A stretch of 57,029 bases of DNA from Oceanospirillum sediminis. Its GTDB lineage: Bacteria; Pseudomonadota; Gammaproteobacteria; Pseudomonadales; Halomonadaceae. Under the pieces are notes generated by a model. The model saw only the letters and a list, made by a program, of their open reading frames with translations, was not told the origin of the DNA and did no database searches. Location: positions 1 to 57,029 of the forward strand of contig NZ_JACJFM010000031.1 in NCBI RefSeq assembly GCF_014164585.1, given 5' to 3'. Positions 27,231 to 36,884 of the stretch are shown here, piece by piece. The position numbers and the translations under genes are program-made. Every line of letters starts with the position of its first letter. The first letter of the stretch is position 1.

Positions 27231-29096
27231 TCAGGAATGATTAACCTGTGATTCCGAGTGCATGGAATAGCTATCAGTGGTTTGTGCAGTGGTGCTGGCA
27301 GGAAAAGTCAGTGTGACCCGTGTTCCTTCACCGGGTTCAGAGGAAAACTGCATCTGGCCATTATGGGCCTGAACAATACCACTGGATACAGACAGTCCCA
27401 GCCCGGTGCCACCCTGTTCTCTTTTAGTGGTAAAGAAAGGGTCTATCAGGCGTTTCAGGTTCTCGCTATCAATACCGCAACCCTGATCGATCACTTCCAG
27501 TCCGACCTGGCCGGAACCTGCATCGTAAAACGTACGGATACTGACGGCCTGTTGTCGATGACCCAGCGCCTGGCAGGCATTCAGAATCAGGTTAATGATC
27601 ACCTGCTCTATCCGTTGGGCGTTACCGGCCACAGCTGGCATGGGCTGGTAATACTCGACACTGAAGTGATCGGTCGATTTCCGGATAGAGTTATCGACCA
27701 GGCGAATCGCCATCTCTGTGACCTCATTAAGATCAAAGGGAGCGTGCTCATCATCATGACGCTGGCGGGCAAAGTCTTTCAGATCTTCGACAATACGTTT
27801 GATACGCCGTGAGCTGTCCTGCATATCGGAGAGTAATAATGGAATTTCATCCCGCATTCTGGAATAAGGCAACCCAGCCAGTAAAAAATCGCCATGCTGC
27901 TGATAATGCTGTTCCAGAATATCCTCACAATCCTGCCAGGCATCCCGTACCATAGGAATATTCAGCAGTAATAATCCGGCAGGATTGTTGATCTCATGGG
28001 CGACACCTGAAACCAGAATGCCCAGAGAAGTCATCTTATCCGCCTGTATCAGTTGCTGTTGTCTGATATTCAGTTCTTCAGAACGCCGGTCGACCTCTTT
28101 TTTCAGCATACGATTCCATACCACTGTACCGCCCAGTACCACTAATAGCAGGGCTGATACAATCGCTGCAACTTTGCCCAGGTTTTTCCAGTCCGACGTG
28201 TGTTCCTGTAGCGGGCTTAGCCATTTATTATAGATTTGCTGCTGACGTCCGGTATTTTTAAGGATAGCCAGTCCTTCACTGAACTGAGCCAGAAGAGCAT
28301 CGTTTCCTTTGCGTACTGCATAACCATAACGCTGAGCCTGAAAAGTACGGCCGACAGGAATAATATTGGATAACCCCAGCTCTTTACCAACATAGAGTCC
28401 GGGAAGATTGGCAACCAGAGCATAATCATGTTTGCCTGAGGCCAGTCTGCGCAGTGCATCTGCATGGGTGGGAACTGTAATCAGCCTGGCTCCGGTTTTA
28501 TTGCTGATCAGATAGTCGTGCATAATCCCGTTTTCCTGCACGACCACTTCTTTGCCTGCCAGCTGCTGCAGTAAGCTGATTCTCTGTGCACCACGACGGG
28601 CAAAAACAGATTGGTGAATAATGGCATGAGCCGGACTGAAGTCAAAAATCCGGCTGCGTTCTTCTGAGCGTATCATACCCTGAAGGGCATCAATCTGGCC
28701 CTGCTCAAACGCTTTACGTATCTGAGACCACTCACCCATACGAAAACTGACTTTCATGCCCATGACCTCGGCAATAGCACGGGTCAGATCAACGTTATAG
28801 CCGGCAGGTTCACCCTGATCATTGATAAATTCGTAGGGGGGATAGTTATAATCTCCGCCAATGACAACCGTTTTCTGTGTCTCATCACCAAAGGCATTAA
28901 TGCTGGATAAAAGCAGGGATAGTACTGCTATAAGAGAGATAATGTGTGGAGTAGCGGAATATAGCCAGTCAGGCATCAGTGTCTGAGTTTCAGCCTGATC
29001 ATCAGTCGTGTGTGCCATTGATGAGCAACAGGCCGATGATACCGTATTCAGTGTTTTTATAGGTGCTAGCAGAGAGTTTCCAGAAATAACGCGCAT
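27231..29096 (-). CDS. Histidine kinase with periplasmic solute-binding sensor domain
   Basis: Membrane kinase of about 621 residues. A signal/anchor helix (about 48-68) precedes a complete family-3 type solute-binding domain (about 72-300: GGDYNYPPYEFINDQGEPAG, GMIRSEERSRIFDFSPA), then a second membrane helix (about 312-330), a coiled coil, a HisKA box (VSGVAHEINNPAGLLLLNIP) and an ATPase domain (NLILNACQALG, DQGCGID, GGTGLGLSVSS). The sensor should bind an amino acid or similar solute directly. The start is uncertain: internal ATGs at 29018 and 28976 give shorter forms, the latter with a clean signal peptide. It is the first gene of the kinase, regulator, LysR operon. Confidence 0.88.
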   Translation of the reverse strand: MRVISGNSLLAPIKTLNTVSSACCSSMAHTTDDQAETQTLMPDWLYSATPHIISLIAVLSLLLSSINAFGDETQKTVVIGGDYNYPPYEFINDQGEPAGYNVDLTRAIAEVMGMKVSFRMGEWSQIRKAFEQGQIDALQGMIRSEERSRIFDFSPAHAIIHQSVFARRGAQRISLLQQLAGKEVVVQENGIMHDYLISNKTGARLITVPTHADALRRLASGKHDYALVANLPGLYVGKELGLSNIIPVGRTFQAQRYGYAVRKGNDALLAQFSEGLAILKNTGRQQQIYNKWLSPLQEHTSDWKNLGKVAAIVSALLLVVLGGTVVWNRMLKKEVDRRSEELNIRQQQLIQADKMTSLGILVSGVAHEINNPAGLLLLNIPMVRDAWQDCEDILEQHYQQHGDFLLAGLPYSRMRDEIPLLLSDMQDSSRRIKRIVEDLKDFARQRHDDEHAPFDLNEVTEMAIRLVDNSIRKSTDHFSVEYYQPMPAVAGNAQRIEQVIINLILNACQALGHRQQAVSIRTFYDAGSGQVGLEVIDQGCGIDSENLKRLIDPFFTTKREQGGTGLGLSVSSGIVQAHNGQMQFSSEPGEGTRVTLTFPASTTAQTTDSYSMHSESQVNHS

Positions 29097-29113
29097 AAGC
29101 CTGACGACAACCA

Positions 29114-29148
29114 GAAAAAGGCCGTTCCTGTGGCAAAATCACAGGAAC
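29114..29148 (-). terminator. Terminator of the diguanylate cyclase gene
   Basis: Minus-strand stem GTTCCTGTG/CACAGGAAC (29140-29148 with 29124-29132), 7-nt loop, then GGCC and a run of five T. It separates the GGDEF gene from the kinase operon. Confidence 0.85.
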
Positions 29149-29232
29149 CATTCGGGGTGTCATCATAACCTATTAAGACCTTAGTTTAATATCCGTCAGA
29201 TGAAGTAAATGAGTTTATGCGTGACTTTATGG

Positions 29233-31686
29233 TCAGGCTAATTCAGTCGCAATAAAGCTAACCTGGTTACGTCCGTTCTGTTTGGCAAAGTACAGGCAAT
29301 GATCTGCCAGGGATAAGAGTTCATCAGGCTGAATATCAGATGGTGTATCTGCATTCAGCACAGCGACACCTATGGATACGGTCAGTTGCAGTGTTTTGTT
29401 GTTGCCAGGTTCTACACGCATCTGCTCAAGATTACTACGGATTCGCTCGGCAACCAGAGAGGCATTGTCTGTATCTGTATCAGGCAGAAGAATTGCAAAC
29501 TCCTCTCCACCCAGGCGCCCCGGCAGATCTGTTTCACGTAGTGAGTCCTGAACAACCACTGCCAGTTCTTTCAGTACCTGATCACCCACAGCATGTCCGT
29601 ACTTGTCATTGACTCTTTTGAAATGATCAATATCCAGCATACACAATGCCATTGGATGTTTGTAGCGACGGGAGCGAGCAAACTCCTGTTCCAGCCTGTT
29701 CATAAACTGACGCCGGTTTGGCAATGATGTCAGTTCATCCGTATTGGCCATCTGAATCAGTCTGGCTTCAGTCTGATATTGTTCGATCAGCATACTGACA
29801 AAGTTTGCACTGCCCTCGATCAACTCAATATCGCTGGGAGCAGGCGCTGCCGGATATTGATGATACAGGGCAAAAGTACCGAGAATACGCCCATTTTTCC
29901 CCCGGACTGGTTCTGACCAGCAGCTGCCCAGATTAAAACTGGCAGCCAGTTCTTTGAAACCTGACCAGTAGGGATGATTCTGAATATCTTCTACAATGAC
30001 TCTTTCGTTACGGAATGCCGCTGTACCACAGGAACCCACGCCTTCTCCAATCCTGACACCATTAATGGCGTTGTTATAAGCCTCTGGTAAACTGGGCGCA
30101 GCACCACTCAGCAGATGTTGCCCATCTGCATCCAGCAGCAAAATTGAACCTCTGATATCAGGCTTCTGCTCTTCAATTCCTTTCAGAACCTGTTCCAGCA
30201 CATAGCTGAGCGGCTGCCCTTTCAGAGCCGCATGCATCGCCTGGCTTCTGATTTTGTCCAGTGCCTGTAATCGTCGTTGCTGAGTAATGTCTTCTCCCGC
30301 GCTGAGCACTCCGGTAAATTCGCCATTACTGTCATACTGAATGGCATTGTGCCAGGCTATTAGCAGCAGTTCTCCCTGACTGGTTCTGATTTTGCTTTCA
30401 GAGTAACGTTTCTGATGAATTCGTTTTCCCCCGGTAACCAGCTGCTGGAACTCCTCTTTTTCCTGATCTGGCTCTGACAGAAAGCGTTCACTGAACCAGT
30501 ACTGGCTAATGACATCCTGCTCCTGACAGCCCAGCAGTTCGCAGGCTTTTCGGTTGATCAGGCTGATATAACCATCTTTATCCAGAGCGATAATCATGGT
30601 TTCAACAGTATCCAGATAGCTCTGGGCTCTGTCTCTTTCCCGAGCTGCCAGACGATGAGTTCTGATCAGATCACGAATCATGCCTATCAGCAAAAAAGTA
30701 AAGGCCAGACCGGATACCAGTACCAGTAACGATCGATTCGGGTCCCGATGACCCAGCTCATCCAGGCGTTCGGGATGGATGCTGAGCCGGAACTGCCAGT
30801 GACGCCCCATAGCGCTGAATGTCAGCATATGGCTCAGCCAGTCCTCTTTTATATCTTCCAGATTGGTTTGAGCCGCTTCTGTCAGAGGGGCATCAGTAAT
30901 GTCCTGCATTTGCATTGCTGTCTGCTGATCATGAAGCGCGAGGGCATCCAGTATTATTTGAGGTTTTACCAGGGCCGCGATAAATCCCCGAATATTGTTT
31001 TGTCTTTCCTGCGGATCTTGTGATGGTTCTTCAGGACCAAAGACCGGACGAAAGAAAATGATGGAGCTACTCCCCTGTTTATCCTGAACGATGGCAAATG
31101 GAGCGGTTGAGGCAAAGCTCATACCCTGACTCAATATTTTCTGCATTGCCTGCCTGTTCTGGGAACGTGAGCTGGCATCGAACCCGATAATCATGCGATT
31201 ACGAGCTATCGGCTCTGAATATTCAACCGGGTAGTACTCACTTCTTGACGCTGCTGGCTGCATACTATTGTCTTCAGCCCTTAGCGCTGTAATCTGACCT
31301 ATAAAACCTTGCCAGCGAAGCCTGCGTTCAAAATCCGCTCTGTCTTCACCCTTGATTCTGGGGATCCAGTGTATACCCCATAATTCCGGGTGTCGCTCCA
31401 GTACCGGTCGGGTGAATACTTTAAACTGTTCCCGGCTGACATTTTCATGGCTGTCAAAGAAACTGCCAACAGAATCGATGATCTCTACAGTCGCACTGAT
31501 ACTGGTCTTCAGTTGGGCAAGGCGTTCATCTGCCAGGCTTTCTATTCTGGCCTGGGTTTGTTTCTGCTCCATCACTGAACTGTAAAAAAATGCAGACAAG
31601 CTAAGTACTACCCCGACAAAAGCTGTAGATAGCAGGTAGATACGTCTTTTCAGTGGCTGGATATCTGAGTCTTTGGAGGTTGACAT
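29233..31686 (-). CDS. CHASE-PAS-GAF-GGDEF diguanylate cyclase
   Basis: Inner-membrane c-di-GMP synthase of 817 residues. Two membrane helices (about 15-35 and 325-345) flank a periplasmic CHASE sensor (VGSFFDSHENVSREQFKVF, GIHWIPRI). Cytoplasmic domains in order: PAS (about 360-485, ETMIIALDKDGYISLINRKA), GAF (about 500-640) and GGDEF (about 655-815). The active-site motif is GGEEF, a functional variant, and an RETD inhibitory site stands five residues before it, so product feedback is expected. The gene has its own terminator; upstream is the long gap before the NRPS cluster. The CHASE ligand is unknown. Confidence 0.93.
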   Translation of the reverse strand: MSTSKDSDIQPLKRRIYLLSTAFVGVVLSLSAFFYSSVMEQKQTQARIESLADERLAQLKTSISATVEIIDSVGSFFDSHENVSREQFKVFTRPVLERHPELWGIHWIPRIKGEDRADFERRLRWQGFIGQITALRAEDNSMQPAASRSEYYPVEYSEPIARNRMIIGFDASSRSQNRQAMQKILSQGMSFASTAPFAIVQDKQGSSSIIFFRPVFGPEEPSQDPQERQNNIRGFIAALVKPQIILDALALHDQQTAMQMQDITDAPLTEAAQTNLEDIKEDWLSHMLTFSAMGRHWQFRLSIHPERLDELGHRDPNRSLLVLVSGLAFTFLLIGMIRDLIRTHRLAARERDRAQSYLDTVETMIIALDKDGYISLINRKACELLGCQEQDVISQYWFSERFLSEPDQEKEEFQQLVTGGKRIHQKRYSESKIRTSQGELLLIAWHNAIQYDSNGEFTGVLSAGEDITQQRRLQALDKIRSQAMHAALKGQPLSYVLEQVLKGIEEQKPDIRGSILLLDADGQHLLSGAAPSLPEAYNNAINGVRIGEGVGSCGTAAFRNERVIVEDIQNHPYWSGFKELAASFNLGSCWSEPVRGKNGRILGTFALYHQYPAAPAPSDIELIEGSANFVSMLIEQYQTEARLIQMANTDELTSLPNRRQFMNRLEQEFARSRRYKHPMALCMLDIDHFKRVNDKYGHAVGDQVLKELAVVVQDSLRETDLPGRLGGEEFAILLPDTDTDNASLVAERIRSNLEQMRVEPGNNKTLQLTVSIGVAVLNADTPSDIQPDELLSLADHCLYFAKQNGRNQVSFIATELA

Positions 31687-32418
31687 GATATGTCGCTATA
31701 GCTCCTGATGGCACTGGAGAGAATCCTGTTTACATGGGGCTGTAAACACAGATAAATATTCATCAATCATCATGTTTCTTTACACAGTATATTCCTCTGG
31801 TATGCATAATTAAACCTGTCGGCTTCGGATTAGTCCGCTCTTTACAATCAGCTTTTTCTGATATGTTACCGGGGGCTCATTTCCAGAAGTTAAGACTAAA
31901 GATTGGACGCTGTCTGCCGCGGGATTCGAGGATAATAAAGATAAATTTTCTGCAGGCAGATAAATCAGGTCAGATTAATTATTTTCAGGTTGCGATATAT
32001 CGGTCAATGTCAGGATATGCGATAAACCTGAAAGTAAGAATAAAACAACTTCTTTCATGAAATGTTGGCTGAAGTACAGGAACAGACGCTGAAACCTGAT
32101 TTTGTAGCCGGAGATTCCTGACAGAGCTGTGCCAGTAATCGGACCAGATTGTCATCCCGATATTTACTGGAAAGGAAGTCTGATCGCTGCCAGGCCTTTA
32201 TGGGGTTATTGCTGTGTGAAGATCAGTATATGTACTGTACTGGGATAACCCTCAGGAACCTGCTCGTGATATTTATCGCCATTCATATATATCCATTCAA
32301 ACTACAACGATAACAGCAAATAAACTATGAAACTGAAATCCTTTTGAAATCAGATAATGCAACAGCAAATACTCTCTTTTCCAATTCAATCTGATTTTTA
32401 GCCAATGGTATTGTTTCC
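31687..32418. other. 732-base gap at the left border of the NRPS cluster
   Basis: No convincing gene. A 65-codon frame at 31863-32060 resembles nothing I know. Bases 32192-32220 match the reverse complement of 56955-56983 at 25 of 29 positions, hinting at a dispersed repeat or decayed mobile fragment. The A+T-rich right end (about 32285-32418) probably contains the cluster promoter; no clear regulator site was seen. Confidence 0.45.
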
Positions 32419-33564
32419 ATGATTAATTTTGAACCTGATGAGCAACAACTGAACATGCGGCGGTTAGCGCAGAAATTTGCCCGGAATACGATTCGCCCTG
32501 TTGCCTTCGAATATGATGACGCTGAGACGCCACCATGGCCTGTCTTAGCACAAGCTGCTCAACAGGGGTTAATGAGCTATCGGTATCCGGAGCAGTATGG
32601 CGGATCAGGAATTGATAGCGTTCTGACAGCATGCCTGGTGTCAGAAGAGTTTGGCTGGGGTTGTGCTGGCATTGGTAATAATCTACTTGCCGGAGACACT
32701 GGGGTATTACCGATCCTGCTCAATGGAAATTCTGAGCAAAAGTCTCGTTATATTCCCCAGTTTTGCGATAAAAAACAGGTGAGAACAGGTGCATTTGCTT
32801 TAACGGAGCCAAATGCCGGATCAGATATTTCTGCTATTCGTACTACCGCTGTGCCCGATGGCAACGACTATGTGATCAATGGTGAAAAAACAATGATTAC
32901 TGCAGCGGGTATTGCTGATCTGTATATTATTTTTGCTCAACTGGAACATGCAGGAATCACTGCATTCATTGTTGAAGCTGACAGCACTGGTCTTTCTATA
33001 GGTGGGACATACAGAAAAACAGGTATGAGAGCTTCTCAGGTAGGGAGTATTCAATTAAAGAATGTGCGCGTTCCTGCTTCGAACCGACTGGGAGAGGAAG
33101 GACAAGGTTTTTATATTGCTATGCGATTTTTTGAGTATAACCGTCCTGTTCTTGCCGCCTTAGCCGTTGGTGTGGCACGTGCTGCCTATGAATATGCGCT
33201 TGAATATGCACAGAAACGAGTGCAGTTTGGCCAACCTGTGATCAGTAATCAGGCCATCAGTTTTATGCTGGCTGATATGGCAACCGAAATTGATGCCGCA
33301 CGTCTTTTAGTATGGCGAGCTGCGTCACTGGTAGATAAAAATTTGCCTGCCAATGCTCAGGCCAGTATGGCAAAAGTTTATGCAACTGATATGGCGGTGA
33401 AAGCAACAAATAATGCCGTACAAATTTTAGGAGGAATGGGCGTTATGCGTGATCACCCGGTAGAAAAGTGGGCTCGCGATGCCAAAGTATTACAAATTGT
33501 TGAAGGTACAGGGCAGATTCAACGCATGATTATCTCTCAGTTAGTGAGTACAGGTAAAAACTGA
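32419..33564 (+). CDS. Acyl-CoA-dehydrogenase-like oxidase of the NRPS cluster
   Basis: Flavoprotein of 381 residues with the full acyl-CoA dehydrogenase fold: N-terminal helical part (NMRRLAQKFARNTIRPVA), the beta-domain motifs FALTEPNAGSDISAI and MRASQVGSIQLKNVRVP, and a C-terminal domain with the catalytic base Glu362 in IVEGTGQIQR. In NRPS clusters such enzymes oxidise carrier-protein-bound acyl or aminoacyl groups. Its stop overlaps the start of the first NRPS by one base (TGATG), so they are translationally coupled. This implies action on the substrate loaded by that protein, probably alpha,beta-dehydrogenation. No fatty-acid degradation partners are nearby. Classical fatty acyl-CoA oxidation is the alternative, but the coupling argues against it. 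Confidence 0.9.
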   Translation: MINFEPDEQQLNMRRLAQKFARNTIRPVAFEYDDAETPPWPVLAQAAQQGLMSYRYPEQYGGSGIDSVLTACLVSEEFGWGCAGIGNNLLAGDTGVLPILLNGNSEQKSRYIPQFCDKKQVRTGAFALTEPNAGSDISAIRTTAVPDGNDYVINGEKTMITAAGIADLYIIFAQLEHAGITAFIVEADSTGLSIGGTYRKTGMRASQVGSIQLKNVRVPASNRLGEEGQGFYIAMRFFEYNRPVLAALAVGVARAAYEYALEYAQKRVQFGQPVISNQAISFMLADMATEIDAARLLVWRAASLVDKNLPANAQASMAKVYATDMAVKATNNAVQILGGMGVMRDHPVEKWARDAKVLQIVEGTGQIQRMIISQLVSTGKN

Positions 33565-36500
33565 TGTTAGAAAAGAATTTATCAGTAATCCATTGTACCA
33601 CTCAGCAAATTATAACCTCTGGATTGCCTTTTCATCAGATGTTTGAAGCCCAGGCTCAAAAGTTTCCAGATTCAATCGCTGTCAGATTTAATGCAGCCAG
33701 TATTAAATATAGCGAATTGAATAATCGCGCGAATCAGTTGGCCCGCCATCTGAAAGCTATTGGAGTCGCTACGGATGTAGTGGTCGGGCTACATATATCC
33801 TGTTCGATAGATACAATTATTGCAATGATCGCTATTCTGAAAGCGGGGGGAACATATGTCCCACTAGATCCATCTTATCCTCAGGAACGTCTGATATATA
33901 TGTTAGAGGATACCCGGCTTTCGATTTTAATTACAAAGGAAGATGAGCAAACAGGATTATTGGATGCATTAAATTTACAAACCATCACTCCAGTTTTTTT
34001 AGATACTGATGCCGTTATTATCAGCAAACAATCTCACAAAAACCTTGATACAAATGTCTCTCCTGTTGATTTAATGTATATAATTTATACTTCAGGCTCT
34101 ATGGGGAAGCCCAAAGGTGTAATGGTTAGCCATGCCAATGTAACGAGGCTTTTTGCCGCTACTCAGGCCCACCTTCGCTTTGATGAGTATGATGTGTGGA
34201 CTTTATTCCACTCTTATTCTTTTGGTTTTTCTGTATGGGAAATCTGGGGGGCACTGGTACATGGTGGCACATTAGTTATTGTTCCTCCTTCCGTTAGACA
34301 GAATCCTGATTCATTTCATTATCTGGTGTATAAGGAAAATATCACCGTACTCAGTCAGACTCCTTCTGCATTCAGTCTGTTCCAGTTATCTGATACAACA
34401 TCAGGGCACAGCGACGATTCAGTGTTACGTTATATTGTATTCAGCGGTGAGTCATCAGATCCGGAAGTGCTTAAAAGATGGATACAAAAGCGAGGTGATG
34501 AGCAACCACAATTAATCAACATGTATGCGATTACAGAAACCGCAGGAGAAATTACTTATCGTCGAATAAGACAAACAGAATTGAGCGACAATGAGCGTAA
34601 TAACATCGGTATACCATTGCCTGATGTACGGATTTATTTGTTAGATGGTAACCAACGGCCTGTTCCTCGAGGAGAAACAGGAGAAATGTATATCGGTAGT
34701 ACAGCCGTTGCTCAGGGCTATCTGAATTTATCAGAATTGACGCAGCAACGTTTTTTATCCGATCCATTTCAATCTGAAAATAATGCTCGCATGTATAAAA
34801 CAGGTGACCGGGCACGTTGTCTGCCAAATGGAGAAATTGAATTTTTAGGGCGCGCTGATGAGCAGGTTAAGATTCGAGGCTATCGAGTTGAGCCTGTTGA
34901 AATTCAACAGCTATTAATACAACACCAGAAGATCAGAGAAGCAATTGTTGTCACTCAATTAAGTTCAAATAGTACTCCCATTCTGGTTGCGTACTTTGTA
35001 CCCAAAGCGGAACCATTAACTACCGAGGAACTAAAACATTACCTGAAAGCTACCTTACCTGATTACATGATTCCGGGTAGATTCATTGCGTTAGATCGTT
35101 TGCCTCGCTCAATTAATGGAAAAATTGATCGTCAGGCATTGAGTTTAGCTGAAGATAGGGTGGTAGAAAAAGCAAAGGGTTATGTTGCACAGACGGCAGA
35201 AGAGGAAGCCCTGGCAGCATTATGGAAGTTAAATGCATCACCTGAGCCAATAAATATATTAAGTGGAGGCTCTACTAATAAACCTGACTTATCTGCAGCA
35301 CTCCCACAAACAGCAGTAGAAAAGTCATTGGCAGTGATATGGTCTGAGGTTTTAAACCAGCCAATGATCACATTAGATGATAGTTTTTTCGAACTGGGTG
35401 GAAACTCTCTGTTAGCAGCACAAATTATTTATCAAATTAATGATGTATTTAATGTTTCTTTATCTATGCGGGAGTTGATGGATAATAGTAGTATTAATGA
35501 ACTATCTGTTATTATTGCAGAACGACAATCATCAACGGATGAGCTAGATGATATTCTGGAAGGCCTGGCTGAACTATCTGATGAAGAGGCACAGCAATTA
35601 TTGTTTGAATCAATGAATGAATCAGACGCCTCTGTTGAAACTGAAAGGAAAGAAGCTAATACATTGGGGAACCTTGCCTGTCAGGATGAAACTTACATGC
35701 GAATGGCAATTGAGCAGGCCAGAGCTGCAATAGAAAATGGGCAAAACCCTATAGCCGCTTGTGTAGTTAAAGATGGTATGATAGTAGCGAGTGAGTATAA
35801 CCAGGTATCACAACAAACAGATATTACTGCGCATGCAGAATTATTAGCTTTAAGGTCTGCCTGTAAACAACTTAACTCTCTTGATTTATCTGGTTGTGTA
35901 CTATATATAACTTTAGAACCTTGCCCCATGTGCTTCAGTGCCAGCCAATGGGCTGGTATTGACAAAATTGTCTTTGGTGCCCGACGTGATGATGCCATCA
36001 AATTTGGTCTGGGTAATGAATCGGTTCATGTTCATACAATGAAAGAGCTGACTGATAGCTCAATTGAATTGGTCGAAGACTGCTTACGAGATGAGAACCT
36101 CTCATTACTGAAAACATGGCTGAATGAAAAGAATTATACTCAATATGATGGCATTGCTAAGCAATTTCAACAAATCAAGGATTCACCGATTAATAGACAT
36201 GTTGTTGATTATACTTTTTTCAATTTAATTAACAATCTGGGTGATAATAAAAAAATTCTTGATTTAGCCTGTGGAGAAGGAAGTGTTTGTCGTCAGTTAA
36301 AGCAGCGAGGTGCACGCCATGTTGTTGGAGTCGATATTTCTTCAGCAATGATCAGCCTGGCCAGACAAAAAGAGAAAAATGAATCACCAGCGATAGAGTA
36401 TATTTGCCAGGATATTTTAGCACTTGGAAAAATTGGTGATTTTGATCTGGTTGTTGCCTCCTTTCTACTTAACTATGCAAAAACAGAAGCTCAATTAGTT

Positions 36501-36872
36501 AAAATGTGTCAAGTAGCTTTTGATAACCTTAATTCTGGAGGCTGCTTTATTTTAATTAATGAAAATTTCGAACAGTTACCTGATAAATTTCAAGGTTATG
36601 AACGCTATGGTTATACTAAAAAAATTACTGAACCCTGGCAAGATGGTTCCGTGATTACATACACTATATCCGATGGTGATAATGAATTTGATTTCAATGG
36701 TTATTACTGGGGAAAAGATATTTATCAATCTGCATTTAAAATAGCAGGGTTTAATAAAGTTGAACTATATGGTTTGTCATGTTCACCTCAAGGTATTAAT
36801 GAGTACGGATCTGCGTTTTGGCAAAACCTTATTGATAATCCTCCATTTATTGGAATTATTGCAAGAAAATAG
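33564..36872 (+). CDS. NRPS initiation protein A-PCP fused to deaminase and methyltransferase
   Basis: Multidomain enzyme of 1102 residues with no condensation domain, hence a likely starter module. Domains: adenylation (about 25-530; A3 YTSGSMGKPKG, MYAITET, YKTGD, A10 Lys520); a stub resembling the first helix of a carrier protein (about 540-558); PCP with phosphopantetheine Ser615 in ELGGNSL; a zinc nucleoside-deaminase-like domain (about 708-856; His757-Ala-Glu759 and Pro-Cys787-Pro-Met-Cys790); class I methyltransferase (about 875-1102; ILDLACGEGS, acidic Asp924). The specificity line read from the A domain is G-F-W-S-V-S-M-G-E-K. It resembles threonine-type pockets but lacks the Asp that binds alpha-amino groups, suggesting an acid without a free alpha-amine. 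The fusion of deaminase and methyltransferase to an A-PCP is unfamiliar to me. Confidence 0.92.
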   Translation: MLEKNLSVIHCTTQQIITSGLPFHQMFEAQAQKFPDSIAVRFNAASIKYSELNNRANQLARHLKAIGVATDVVVGLHISCSIDTIIAMIAILKAGGTYVPLDPSYPQERLIYMLEDTRLSILITKEDEQTGLLDALNLQTITPVFLDTDAVIISKQSHKNLDTNVSPVDLMYIIYTSGSMGKPKGVMVSHANVTRLFAATQAHLRFDEYDVWTLFHSYSFGFSVWEIWGALVHGGTLVIVPPSVRQNPDSFHYLVYKENITVLSQTPSAFSLFQLSDTTSGHSDDSVLRYIVFSGESSDPEVLKRWIQKRGDEQPQLINMYAITETAGEITYRRIRQTELSDNERNNIGIPLPDVRIYLLDGNQRPVPRGETGEMYIGSTAVAQGYLNLSELTQQRFLSDPFQSENNARMYKTGDRARCLPNGEIEFLGRADEQVKIRGYRVEPVEIQQLLIQHQKIREAIVVTQLSSNSTPILVAYFVPKAEPLTTEELKHYLKATLPDYMIPGRFIALDRLPRSINGKIDRQALSLAEDRVVEKAKGYVAQTAEEEALAALWKLNASPEPINILSGGSTNKPDLSAALPQTAVEKSLAVIWSEVLNQPMITLDDSFFELGGNSLLAAQIIYQINDVFNVSLSMRELMDNSSINELSVIIAERQSSTDELDDILEGLAELSDEEAQQLLFESMNESDASVETERKEANTLGNLACQDETYMRMAIEQARAAIENGQNPIAACVVKDGMIVASEYNQVSQQTDITAHAELLALRSACKQLNSLDLSGCVLYITLEPCPMCFSASQWAGIDKIVFGARRDDAIKFGLGNESVHVHTMKELTDSSIELVEDCLRDENLSLLKTWLNEKNYTQYDGIAKQFQQIKDSPINRHVVDYTFFNLINNLGDNKKILDLACGEGSVCRQLKQRGARHVVGVDISSAMISLARQKEKNESPAIEYICQDILALGKIGDFDLVVASFLLNYAKTEAQLVKMCQVAFDNLNSGGCFILINENFEQLPDKFQGYERYGYTKKITEPWQDGSVITYTISDGDNEFDFNGYYWGKDIYQSAFKIAGFNKVELYGLSCSPQGINEYGSAFWQNLIDNPPFIGIIARK

Positions 36873-36884
36873 AGAAAGAAGCAT

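Noticed and set aside
31863-32060. 65-codon frame in the gap before the NRPS cluster
   Set aside because: Low complexity of evidence: no ribosome site, no domain, and an unlikely composition (many Lys/Arg and Ile). Kept only as part of the gap description.
32419-36872. Pyrrole-2-carboxylate starter (prolyl-PCP oxidation by the acyl-CoA-dehydrogenase-like enzyme)
   Set aside because: The starter A-domain pocket (G-F-W-S-V-S-M-G-E-K) does not match proline codes such as DVQLIAHVVK, so this common scheme is not supported, though an oxidation step is still likely.
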